Shown here: positions 13,863 to 23,496 of the stretch, piece by piece
Position numbering within the stretch: the stretch's first letter is position 1
How the letters are laid out: every line of letters starts with the position of its first letter
Source of the DNA: Acanthochlamys bracteata
Taxonomy: Eukaryota > Streptophyta > Magnoliopsida > Pandanales > Velloziaceae
Assembly (NCBI GenBank): GCA_019914995.1
Contig: CM034135.1
Span: 4,280,501 to 4,344,500 of the forward strand
Length of the DNA: 64,000 bases
Direction of reading: 5' to 3'
The notes under the pieces: model-generated
Seen by the model: only the letters and a program-made list of their open reading frames with translations
What the model was told of the DNA's origin: nothing
The model's database searches: none
Translations under genes and position numbers: made by a program

Positions 13863-14846
13863 TCAGTTGGACGAAAAATCTCCTCCGTTCTGAGACCCTT
13901 GATTTGAGAATAACCCATTAAATGGCCACATGGGAAATAACAATTGATCCTCACCACGTCTGCCACCCACATCGTTGTTGCCATCGTTGTTTCCCTCAGA
14001 GACTGAATTTCCATTACCAGAAGAATTTGATACTTTAGATTCATCAGCAGGAAGCTGAAACCGGCACACTGGGCATGAGCTATGCATCTCAAGCCATGGT
14101 AATATGCAATCTCCATGGAAGACGTGCTTGCATGGCATCTCTCTTACCTCTGAGCCAATGTCAAAATCCTCCAGGCATATTGAGCAGCTTGAAGCCTCCA
14201 CGATCTTTTTAGTAGGCAATGCCTGAACAGCCTCTTTCTCAGCTGGAGGTGTTCCGTATCTGTTCGGGTCATTCTCTGCCAAATGTTGCAGCAGGAGGTC
14301 TAACCCAGAACCAAGGAAGTAGTCATCTAATGAAGTACCAGTTGCACTATTATTTGAGCCTTCACCCGATCCATCAATAACCAATGCCTGGTTGAAAGGA
14401 TTCATGAGAACCAAGCTCTCTCTATCACTTTCCCTCTCTCGTTGTCGGGTGTCTGACTCTGAGCCAAGTCCTTCATGAAGATCTTGAAGCAGTTGCAGGA
14501 TAGCACTAGCAGAGCCTTGGCGTTGACGTCTCCTCCTCCTGCGAGATGAAAACGAAAAGTACCCATGCTCCTGGTTGGAGTCGTCTTCCTCCTCATCATC
14601 ATGATCATCATCGTCATCCTCTGACCTACGAGACCTTCGGCGCATCATCTCAAGCAGAAAGGGACGCAAGCGGGTAAACATCCCCTCAGCAACCAGCTCA
14701 GCTGCCTCATCTATGTGGGACCTGACATCCATTTCTTCCATGAAGTCGCTGTCGCAGAAGGGGCATTTGATCTCCACATCCATGACTGGATCCACCATTT
14801 GCGAGCATGCGTGGCACCAGTAATTAGCAACAAGAGAATCATCCAT
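13863..14846 (-). CDS. RING-H2 E3 ubiquitin ligase with N-terminal zinc ribbon
   Basis: Intronless 327-residue frame. The N-terminus has a zinc ribbon (C11, C14, C28, C31 in YWCHACSQMVDP and IKCPFCDSDF). An acidic run (about 76-90, mostly D/E) and a basic run (about 101-110, RRRRRR) follow. The RING-H2 finger spans C221-C261 (CSICLEDFDIGSEVREMPCK, HVFHGDCILPW, then CPVC) with the C3H2C3 spacing. The tail is Asn/Gly/Ser-rich. This layout matches plant RING1-like/RDUF-type ligases, which transfer ubiquitin from an E2 to substrates in the cytosol or nucleus, often in stress responses. The substrate cannot be predicted. The 5' leader is probably interrupted by an intron, because a ctag acceptor-like site lies just before the ATG and a cag/gtaat donor lies near 15733 on the minus strand. 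Confidence 0.9.
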   Translation of the reverse strand: MDDSLVANYWCHACSQMVDPVMDVEIKCPFCDSDFMEEMDVRSHIDEAAELVAEGMFTRLRPFLLEMMRRRSRRSEDDDDDHDDEEEDDSNQEHGYFSFSSRRRRRRQRQGSASAILQLLQDLHEGLGSESDTRQRERESDRESLVLMNPFNQALVIDGSGEGSNNSATGTSLDDYFLGSGLDLLLQHLAENDPNRYGTPPAEKEAVQALPTKKIVEASSCSICLEDFDIGSEVREMPCKHVFHGDCILPWLEMHSSCPVCRFQLPADESKVSNSSGNGNSVSEGNNDGNNDVGGRRGEDQLLFPMWPFNGLFSNQGSQNGGDFSSN

Positions 14847-14849
14847 CTC

Positions 14850-16740
14850 AGTGTCCTCTAGATCATTCAGGCTTTAGTCTAACATCAACAAACAATGTCA
14901 AGTCGCAGCATACAAACCTATTCATGAAACTAAGACATAAAACCGCAGAACTGAACCAAGTAATCAGAGAAAAACCAGTGAGCCACAACCTTCATTTTCA
15001 TACATTTACAAGGTATATAACAATCAACATGACCTAAATTCTGTAAAACCTAAGATAATATAAACTAAGGAAACCCAAAATCATCTTCAAATTAAATGGC
15101 AGTGGATCTAATAATGGTCATGGAAACAAACAACAAAGGAATTCCTACAGCTGAAAAAAAAAGGGGAAAAGGAGATTCAACAACTAGACCCACAAAATAT
15201 TAAGAGGCTCATCAAATCTATAACAATATCAATACATTGACTTCTTAAAAAGTCACAAGAACAGTCCCCTTTCTTCCATTCATTCACAACAAATCAGAAC
15301 AAAAAATAGCTCAAAACTAACTTTCTATTACCAATCAAAACCAAAACATAAAACAGATGACAATAACTAGAACGATAATAACACAAGATGCTTAGAAATT
15401 CTTCATCCACTTAATCCGCAGAATTAATTCTCACTAAATCATTCAACTAAAACTACAACCATATCACTATGAAAAAACACAAAAAAAAGAATAATTGGAA
15501 AAAGGAAATCGACAAATTACCTTGAGATTTTCCAAGAAAGCAAACGGTAGTTGGAGAGATAGAGATAAGAAAACAGAACAGAGACCAACCAACCACAAAA
15601 AGTCTTCTTCCCCCTTTTTAAATAACTATACCATTTTCCTGAAACAAATTGAAAAAGGAAACAACTTTTATCGCAAATTAGAGTAAAATAAAATCTGGAT
15701 ATGTGCTTGATTTCGGTTTTAACCTTATTACCTGAAGAAGTAGATTCAAATCGAAATTGAAAATGAATTGGAACTTTGGGGGCGTTATGCTTTGTTTGGT
15801 GGTGGGTTTGGTCCTCTCTCTCTCTTCTCTCTCTCTCTCTCTCTCACGGAGAGGTTCACATGCAATAAAAGCACTGCATACATACGTTAATTGCAATTAT
15901 TTAAAATTTAGGTGTTTGGATTAGATTGACGAAATACCCTTGACAAGTTAATTGCAATAAAAGCACTACATTAATAAGTATTTTCAATGGTGTCCCTATA
16001 ATTTATCTTTTAAGAAAACTTATTGACGAAATTGCCTTTATGTCGAATTGTAAGAGGATTGTTCATCTGAACTTGAAATCGAACGATGAAGGGAAACGGA
16101 GAATAAATTAATGGTAGAATTTTAATTGCTATGTAATTATATAATAAAGATCTGGTTTGCTAAAACAACATTTTCAATTGGTTAAATAGTTTATTATATG
16201 GGTGATTACTTTTCTGAAGCTCAATTGGGTTAAATTTTTTTTATTAATAATTTATGTTTTTATTAATTTCTATTTAAAAGTATTAAAAAAATCGAATATA
16301 TTTTATAGAATATATTAAACTAAAAACTATAAATATTAATCTACAAATTTAAATATACATCAATTATATATTAAACAAATATTTTAATTTTTCACCCAAA
16401 CATGAACTTATTTCAAAAGTAAGCTCTTTTCGCACCACAATTGATATAAGCTACTAATTATAAAAGTGAGCTTACTGCTTAAAAACAAACCGCTTATTTC
16501 ATCTCACTCCGAGAGCGGTTGGAAGTACTAATAAAATAAAATTTTTTTAAAATATTTTTTAATTTAAATAAAATAATAAATATATATAATAAAAAATTTT
16601 ATGTAAATTTTTTTTATATTTTTTAATTTTTAAATAAAATTTTTAAATATTTATAAATATGTATTCGAAAATATATAATTAAAAATTAAAAAAATATTTT
16701 TTTAATAAACTAAATTAAACAACTCTTCAGACTGCTCAGT
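14850..16740. other. RING gene leader, promoter and AT-rich spacer
   Basis: This region holds the presumed 5' UTR intron and promoter of the minus-strand RING gene. A CT/GA microsatellite at 15813-15845 sits where the transcript would start. From about 16190 to 16715 the DNA is almost pure A/T with palindromic texture, like other MITE-type blocks in the window. No coding gene is seen. Confidence 0.5.
15813..15845. repeat. CT/GA microsatellite in RING gene leader
   Basis: An almost uninterrupted run of CT dinucleotides reads as GA on the transcribed minus strand. GA/CT tracts like this are common in plant core promoters and 5' leaders. Confidence 0.85.
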
Positions 16741-16774
16741 AAGCGTTGGCCCTAGGCCTACTTATGAACTTCAT

Positions 16775-16815
16775 TAAACTAAGGCCCATTTAAGCCCGTT
16801 ATAAACCCTAGGGAA
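16775..16815 (+). promoter_or_regulatory. Site II + telo-box promoter
   Basis: A Site II-type motif (GGCCCA at 16783-16788), a second GCCC core at 16793 and a telo-box (AAACCCTA at 16803-16810) lie within 30 bp, overlapping a TTATAAA sequence. In plants this pair marks genes for ribosomal proteins and for snoRNA clusters. No ribosomal protein frame follows, but snoRNA-like modules do. Confidence 0.6.
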
Positions 16816-17403
16816 GCGACAGATAAGTAGCAGCATCCCTCCATAAGAAAAACACACTACTTGATCTTATCTGAGCGGGTGGATCGCCGCCTCAGTTTTT
16901 CCTTCTCCGCCGCCGCGCTGCTCCAGCGCATGGAGGCGATAGGGATTCACTTGGCGGCATGTATCCTGCAGTGAAGACTGTCCGCGGCCTGAGCTCACCA
17001 TTCCATTAATTATTAATGGTGAGCGATGAAGCCCGTGCGGGCTTCTCCAAAATTTAATTGATCTCTCAGTGCTATGATTTGGTTGGTGCTGGGTTACTGT
17101 TTTCTTTTTCCGGTAAAATATTTGATATTTAATTGTGAAGTTGCGGAATTTACATTTTTCTTCTTTTGGCGAAATGAATCATTGAATATCGTTGTGATAA
17201 TGCTTGACTGTGAAAACCTTTCCATTTTTTTTCTTGGAGTGTTAATTTTGTTTGAACATCTAGTTAGCTTGATCATTATCCTCTTTTATGCGAAATTGTA
17301 TAATGTGTGCGTGAAGTAGGAAAATCTTGAAGAATTTGGCATTTTGAACAAGTACTTATGAAATGTTTGAGATAGTCTTCTTACGAAGAGGGTTTCTCTC
17401 GGA

Positions 17404-17480
17404 GATCAAGTGATGAGAAAGAACTGCAACAATCTGATATTTTATTTTCTTGATGTTCAGTATTTAAGTCTCTGATGATC
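17404..17480 (+). ncRNA. Box C/D snoRNA candidate guiding 18S rRNA
   Basis: Everything expected of a 77-nt C/D snoRNA is in order: terminal stem GATCA (17404-17408), box C GTGATGA (17410-17416), guide, box D' CTGA (17434-17437), box C' TTGATGT (17450-17456), box D CTGA (17472-17475) and closing stem TGATC (17476-17480). The D' guide AACTGCAACAA pairs over 11 Watson-Crick bases with TTGTTGCAGTT, a conserved segment of plant 18S rRNA upstream of AAAAAGCTCGTAG. By the D+5 rule the methylated base would be the second U of the first GUU in AGUUGUUGCAG. The D guide (17457-17471) has no target I recognise. Known guides to this site were not checked. Confidence 0.65.
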
Positions 17481-17753
17481 ATATCTTTTTCTTGTATTAC
17501 AAATACTTCTATTTCATTTCATTTCATTAGAAAGTGAAGAAGATTGCCACTACTTGCTCTTTGGATGTATTATTCGTGGTTTGTGGTGTTATTGTTAGGT
17601 ATCATTTATATGGCTTTGTGGGATATGATGAAGAAATTGGTTCGTGTTTCTGAGTTTTTTCTGATTGTCAATACTTTACTAATCTCTGCTCCTACAAGCA
17701 GTTGTACCAAAAGTTAGTTATTCTTACTTTTCAATTTGTTTTTATGAGTCTGT

Positions 17754-17845
17754 CTTTGCTGGGATGAATTGTGAAAGTAAATATTCGCATGTCAGACTTC
17801 AGAGATCTTAGTCAATGAGATATCAATCACTATTCTGAGCTAGTA
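17754..17845 (+). ncRNA. U14-like box C/D module, copy 1 (degenerate)
   Basis: Related to the module at 18993-19092. It starts TTGCT-GGGATGA (box C with G for T at position 2, 17761-17767) and ends AATCACTATT-CTGA (box D 17835-17838). The middle has 'attcgcatgtcagacttc' where the better copy has the U14-like 'cattcgcaagtttcac', so the 18S complementarity is lost. The terminal stem is weak. It is probably a decaying copy or a divergent guide. Confidence 0.4.
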
Positions 17846-18069
17846 ATAAAGTAGGTTACTAGTATTTTAATCACTTGATCCTAATGATATTACTGTGTCC
17901 ATCTATCTTGTAACTTGTTGTGAAAGTAAATATTCGCATGTCAGTCTTCAGAGGTCTTAGTCAATGAGATATCAATCACTATTCTGAGCTAGTAATAAAG
18001 GAGGTTACTAGTATTTTAATCACTTGATCCTAATGATATTATGGTGTCCATCTATCTTGTAACTTGTTG
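17771..18069 (+). repeat. Tandem duplication, two 149-bp units
   Basis: Units at 17771-17919 and 17920-18069 are nearly identical, with only a handful of substitutions. The duplication includes most of the U14-like module but starts after its box C. The second unit therefore carries the body and box D (17984-17987) without a recognisable box C. Confidence 0.9.
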
Positions 18070-18992
18070 TTTCAGGGAGTTTCTGAACAGTTCTGATGAC
18101 ATGTATTCTCAATCTCTCTTCCCTTGAATATATTTGGTCTATGCTATTAGTAATTTGGTTAACTTATGACTTCATACAAAGAGTGTTCGCTTCTCTATGA
18201 ACATTGATCTCACTATGTATTATAAAATATTGTAAGTAGATTTCATCTTTATTCAAATAGATGTAATGGAAAGACTGTGTTAAGCTAATGATGTTACCCA
18301 CATATAAGCAACTGTAAACTGTCTTTCGTGACCTGGTTTTCAATCGTGATGTGTAGGTAGGGGAATACCGCTTTCTTGAAGAACTAACATGGTGCTTGTA
18401 ACTGTGGATTTGTGATGAAGAAGCTAATTGGTTTGTTTTACTGAACATTTCTGATTGACAATATATAACCTATATCTGATCCAAGGTTTCTTTTTTTGTT
18501 TTTTGAAGATTGTTTTCAATTTATCTCAGAATGCATACTTCATTATGAATTGCAAAATTTGATATATAAATGAGCAAGGCTACAGTGCAACCACTAAGTT
18601 ATGTCTAGATGATACGTGTGGTTTGACTTGAGATATCTTTGGATATGGGACAAAATTGTTGTCTACACAACTCTTAAATGTGGTCTAGCTCAACTGTTAT
18701 ACTTTAAGTTAAACCAGAATATTTGAACGAAATGTTGTCTAGGTGCAGTGCAATCAGATTCTATATAAATATATATAGACTTCAGAATGCACTGCAATCC
18801 AAATATATGTTTCTATTCCAAGAATATCAACTGCATTCAATTATTTTGTCAGCTGGAAAGACTTGGCCGTACTATTTTGATCAGGATACCTTCCTATTAG
18901 CAACTTTGCTATCAACCTCGAGAAACTGCAAGACTTTAAAGTTTGCGTATTATTGAATGACTATACCTTTCTCATTTACCCATTCATTTTCT

Positions 18993-19092
18993 TCATTTGC
19001 TGTGATGAATAGTGAAATTCCAAATTAACATTCGCAAGTTTCACTTCGGAGGCTTTGTCAATGAGAAATCAATCACTATTCTGAGCAAATGA
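18993..19092 (+). ncRNA. U14-like box C/D snoRNA, copy 3 (best copy)
   Basis: A perfect 8-bp terminal stem (TCATTTGC 18993-19000 with GCAAATGA 19085-19092) encloses box C GTGATGA (19002-19008) and box D CTGA (19081-19084). A second stem, AATAGTGA with TCACTATT, lies just inside the boxes. The segment 'cattcgcaagtttcac' (19029-19044) resembles the conserved U14 domain A, which pairs with plant 18S (GTGAAACTGCGAATG), except for one extra A. U14 is required for pre-18S processing. The extra base could be a bulge, a sequence variant or the first sign of decay. The assignment to U14 rests on this motif from memory. Confidence 0.6.
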
Positions 19093-19110
19093 TCTTGTAT
19101 ATGGAATATC

Positions 19111-19306
19111 TTCATGTTCAAACTTGAAGTTTTCATGAAGATCTATACCTATAAATGTGATTAATTGGTTGTTAGGTTTAGCATTATGTGCTTTACAGTA
19201 CAGCTTATGCAATGTTCAAAACGATGAAACTTTCATGACATCAATACTTATAAATTTGACTGATTGGATTGTGTGAATAATCTTTTTGTAGCATTATGTG
19301 CTTTAC
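19111..19306 (+). repeat. Diverged tandem duplication, ~100-bp units
   Basis: Two units (about 19111-19196 and 19208-19306) share 'atgttcaaa', 'tttcatga', 'atacttataaat'-like text and end with the identical 'gcattatgtgctttac'. It lies just after the U14-like module and shows that this transcript region has duplicated repeatedly. Confidence 0.7.
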
Positions 19307-19789
19307 TGATGGACTGAATGTTATGATTTAGTGATTATGCTGCTCACACCTTTATTGTCAGACTTTCATGTTTGCTATGGTAGAATTTTGAAAGAGAAAC
19401 ATGCTGTTAATGTTTGCTGCTGGTGTTGGTAGGTTGAATTCACTGTATGGGTTGCTACTAGCAAGGATGAAGAGAGGATGCTCATCTGCCTTTGTTTTAT
19501 GGCTGTAACTTCAGTTCTGTGCCTCAATATGATGCATGTTATTTTTTGACGGTGGTGCATCAAAAGAGCCTTATGCTTAACAATTGTATAAAGTTGAATA
19601 ACGTCTGTAGATTCAATTTGTTACAATGTTTACCTGAAGTTGGCCACTTTTGTACTGGAACAGAAACACTGAGATCAATGAAATGTCGGTCTTCTATCGT
19701 GAGCTTTTTATAATTTTCTCGTACCTGTATGATGTTTGAGTGGGAGTCTTTTTTGTTCTGGTTTTTCATTGAATTTGCAAGACGATATA

Positions 19790-20335
19790 TTATTCATCAA
19801 AAAATAGGAAACTTATCTTCAAGCATCTATTTTGATTATTATAAGATTTGGAGAAATTGTACATAGTATATGAAATTCTATGGCAAAAGATTCAAAATAG
19901 TTGAAAGAAGTATCTACCACACAAACCAAATAATTTTAACAAAAATAAAGAAATTAGTCATTGATATTATCAATTGAAACAGTAGATATTTTCATGACCA
20001 GTATTTTCTGATATACATTAATTAATTTATTTATTTTATATACGAATTGTACTATTATCTAAAATAGTTTTATTCATATTGATTATTTTATTTCACTATA
20101 TAAATTAATGAGGCTTATAACTGGAGATACTATTTGAAATATTTTTATTTTATCACTGCTTCAATCTCATTATATAATTTATTATTTATATAGTTATACA
20201 ATTTTTCAAATTTAATAATAAGATAACAACTTAAAACAATAAAATTATTTCATAAAATATCATCTCTATTAATAATTTATACATAATAAGGATATATTAA
20301 AAATAAGTAATACGATATGTTCTCTATCTTATAAG
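19790..20335. other. AT-rich spacer before the hAT-like element
   Basis: Nothing coding is seen. The stretch is very A/T-rich and ends with the left CTTATAAG copy of the target duplication (20328-20335). Confidence 0.5.
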
Positions 20336-23213
20336 TAGTATCGTCAAACCCATCCGTACCGTCCGGATCAACCTCACCCAAAATCGATTCAGGTATTTAA
20401 ACAAATTGTGTAAGTGTTTGACCGGTAACGAATTCGGATGTTTTAACCAAATTGGGGCTAAAAAAATAAAAAAAACCACATGAATTATTTGCATAAAAAG
20501 ATCTTATTCGCACTGATGGCTAGCTATTTTCTTCTTCTATCTTTCAGTGAGGTTTTATGCCGGTCTTCGATCGCTATGGCTCTAGCTTTGCTCTATCGAT
20601 TTCATCGCTTCTACATGTAAGTATATTCTCCGGCTCTTTGGTTTTCGCTCGTTGTTCGCCTCCAGCTCCAACTTCGTCGAATTCGTCGTTTTCGCTATGT
20701 TGATTTCATTGTTCCGATGCCGCTTCAATGAATGCGTCGTCTCTGCTACAATTTCGCTGCTCCAACTTAGTTTAATTCCTTTGCAACAATTAAGCTTCGT
20801 CAATTCCTCTCCTATATCCCTATCATCTCTCTGCTCCAGCTATAATTATGTTGTTGCTCCAGCTGGCTTCTCTGCCCCTCTTGTGATTTCAATATGCTTC
20901 ACAGCTCCAGTTGCTTCGTTCTATTTTCTGCTCTAGTTGCCCTTGCTTCACGCCACTACTCCGGTCACTCCAATCAAATATTAGTGTTTATAGCCGGTCG
21001 ACCTTCCAGTATCTCATGATATGTAATATCTATAGTTCTATGGGGTAAATAAAGCTATAGCTAAAAATAGTGGCCTTTATATGCAATGTTCTTTCCTTTT
21101 AATTTTTTTTTCCTTCTTTCTCCTCACCTCTACTCTACCCGAACCCATCAGCCCTCCTCCTTCCAGCTCCTCTCCGGCGTGAAATCAACTCTTTTTCGGT
21201 GACATTCATCTCATTTCAAATTCTCAAGCCATAATTCTTCTCTTTTCCAGTAGACTTCACTGTTTTTCAGCGAGCTACGCCGTGCGGAAAAATTTGTTCA
21301 GTCATTTCGCCGGCGATAAGTAGTTAGAAATATTCTCCTCAACTCGCTAAGTCTTTTTTTCTTAATAATTTGCGTTGATTTCAGCACCGACGTTTGATTT
21401 TGCTTGAGTTCGCCGCCGGATATTATTTCGTCAATTTCGGCCGTCAGCGATAAAATTGAAGCTCGTCGTCTATTTCATTGAGTTCTACTGACAGTGCTGC
21501 TCATTTTCCTTAGACGCTCTCGGCCGGAACCCTAGCTCGTCGGAATCCGGTGAACTTTTTCGGTGAACTTTTCGGCAACTCAGTTAAGTGAGTTAAAAAT
21601 TTTCGCGTCGTGTAATTGAAATTGTTATTAGATGAGTTATTAATTCGTTTCGTTTTAAGAAATTGTTGGATTAAAAATACGCGAGTTGTTTCCGATTCAA
21701 GTCGTTTCAGAATCCGATCTTCTCTTTCTAGTTGGTAAGCTCTCTAAAATTGCTAATGGTAGTTGGTTGAGTAGTGAATTAGAATGAAATTATTGGTTGA
21801 ATGGATATGTCGTTATGTATAATAAGATTTCATGAGAAATTTTGAGTTGGGCTTAGCACGAAACAGTCGACTTGGGTGATTGTTAAGACTATAAGTGAGG
21901 GTCATTGTGCCACATCTTTTTCCTATATTAACGTTAGGCTTTTCGCACAGGTAGCATTTGCTTTGAAAATTCTCCTCATACTTTGGTATTCTTGTTACAT
22001 ATTATGATTTATCCTTCATGTACATATATTGTACATACTTATGTTTATTTGACATCATATTTATATTTATTACTAACATGTTCGTATATTTTAGGCTATA
22101 TGGTATAATTAAGAGAATATTTTGAAATACATGTCAATATTTATATCTCAATATGCAATATACATATCAATATATTTTTTTCATATATGCATAAGTATAA
22201 TCACGATAGCATTGAAGGCATTGCGCATAGCATGTTCGTTGTGTGAAAATTTATTGTATTGCATCTACTTATTAGGAACTGTAATCGTATGAGACAATGC
22301 AGAACCTGATAGGTATTGTGATAACCTATTATATTATGTATGCTTAAATGAGATATTAAAACGGTGAGTCCTAGAATATACTTGGTACCGAAATATATGA
22401 ATAGCCGATAGGTCTCAGGACATACTAGGCATCGAGTTATGAGATATGGATTGCCGGTAGATTTTAGAACATATTGGGCACCGAGCTATGATGATATTGC
22501 TTGCCGGTGGATTCCAGGACATAATTAGCACCGAGTTTGCTTGTGACTTTGATATATAAAAGTATTACGTATGTATGATTGTATGATATACCTAATAGTG
22601 TGATATGAGTTAAAAATATGATCTCACTCGGTCGCCTATTTTATATGACTGTTACATTTGATACATTCACATACATCATTACATATACTTGTTTGCATGG
22701 GTGTACTATAATATATATATTAATTATAGCCTTGATAGTGCTGCATAATATTGTTTCATATTACCGCATCTCTGCTAAGGACTGAGTCTATATAGGACGA
22801 CTCAAAGCTTAGTAGAATATGATCTGATCTATCGTTACATCTGCTGCATACATATGGCACTATAACATCTAGTTAATGCTTTAGCTATCTAAATTGAACA
22901 TTCTGTTATTTTATCTTACTCAGACTGGGCTCACCTTTTTTCTCTTCTTTGACCTCTCTCAAATAGGTCAGAAGCTAACGGACGTTGATTAGATTTGATA
23001 TTACTGGACCGCGAGCGTACGGAGTTAGTTCTGTAATTTTCAAAAGATATTGACTTTTTTTGTACTTTATTGTATGCAGTATTATAATAGTATTTGTTTT
23101 GAATTGTAATAAATATTAATCTGAATTGTGAGATTAATCCCGCAAATCAATCCATCACCGGTTGATCCGGACAGAAAATTGGGATGCTGTTCGGATCGGT
23201 TCCCACAACACTG
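20336..23213. mobile_element. hAT-like non-autonomous element, 2.88 kb
   Basis: The element is bracketed by identical 8-bp copies of CTTATAAG (20328-20335 and 23214-23221), the target-duplication length of hAT transposons. Its ends are diverged inverted repeats: TAGTATCGTCAAACCC at the left and, read inward from the right, CAGTGTTGTGGGAACC. The inverted 13-mer GTCCGGATCAACC lies at 20361-20373 and again, inverted, at 23160-23172. No transposase frame is present. Inside are a CT-rich part with short frames (20.5-21.0 kb), a 'cggtgaactttt' repeat near 21550 and degenerate tandem repeats near 22.4 kb. An internal LTR-like insertion is possible but unproven. Confidence 0.6.
22361..22540 (+). repeat. 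Degenerate tandem repeat, ~50 bp x 4
   Basis: Four diverged units each carry the pattern 'gccggt(g/a)ga.t..(a/c)ggaca.a.t.ggcaccgag'. The clearest run from about 22451 and 22501, where 'ttgccggt' repeats with a spacing of about 50 bp. It lies inside the hAT-like element. Confidence 0.7.
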
Positions 23214-23299
23214 CTTATAAGGACGTGTTAGTAGCTAATGGTTTATTTAGGAAAAATGAAAATAGTTAAGACGGCCAATAATGGTGAACAAATTGTACT

Positions 23300-23365
23300 T
23301 CATTCTATGGGCTGACCGCCCACTTAAGCCCAAACTCTGAGAAAACCCCCTCACTTTATAAAAAG
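23300..23365 (+). promoter_or_regulatory. Promoter of the RHIP1-like gene
   Basis: A TATA box (TATAAAAA, 23357-23364) lies about 130 bp before the ATG. Site II-type cores are nearby (ATGGGCT at about 23307, AAGCCCA at 23326 and 23364). The phrase GCCCAAACTCTG occurs twice, flanking the TATA box. Confidence 0.6.
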
Positions 23366-23496
23366 CCCAAACTCTGCCCAGTAGCAAATAAAGGAAAGCT
23401 AAGCAAAGGTTAAAAAAAACAAGTTTCACAGTTCAGACACAACAGTCGGGTTCGGTTGTCTAATTGTAGAACTAACGAATTCGCCAGAGACAGAAA

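Larger units (their letters stand above)
16830..19780 (+). ncRNA. Candidate snoRNA host / polycistronic noncoding transcript
   Basis: Downstream of the Site II/telo-box promoter there is no long conserved frame. A GC-rich structured start (16860-17046) is followed by at least two box C/D snoRNA-like modules and two decayed relatives. The start holds a 10-bp inverted repeat (GCTCACCATT at 16993 and AATGGTGAGC at 17015) and an 8-bp hairpin (GAAGCCCG-TG-CGGGCTTC, 17028-17045). A 14-codon frame begins at 16930 and a strong donor-like AATG/GTGAGC lies at 17018, so the modules could be intronic. The 3' boundary is only an estimate. Promoter type and snoRNA content are seen directly; one common transcript is inference. 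Confidence 0.45.

Noticed and set aside
17610-17670. ATGATGA followed by two CTGA motifs
   Set aside because: Only about 45 nt from box C to the last CTGA and no terminal stem; too small for a C/D snoRNA.
18405-18455. GTGATGA followed by ACTGA and TCTGA
   Set aside because: Spacing is too short and flanks do not pair, so I did not call a further snoRNA.
20652-20936. 94-codon hydrophobic plus-strand frame
   Set aside because: It lies inside the hAT-like element in CT-rich DNA whose translation is naturally Leu/Ser/Phe-rich; no transposase motif.
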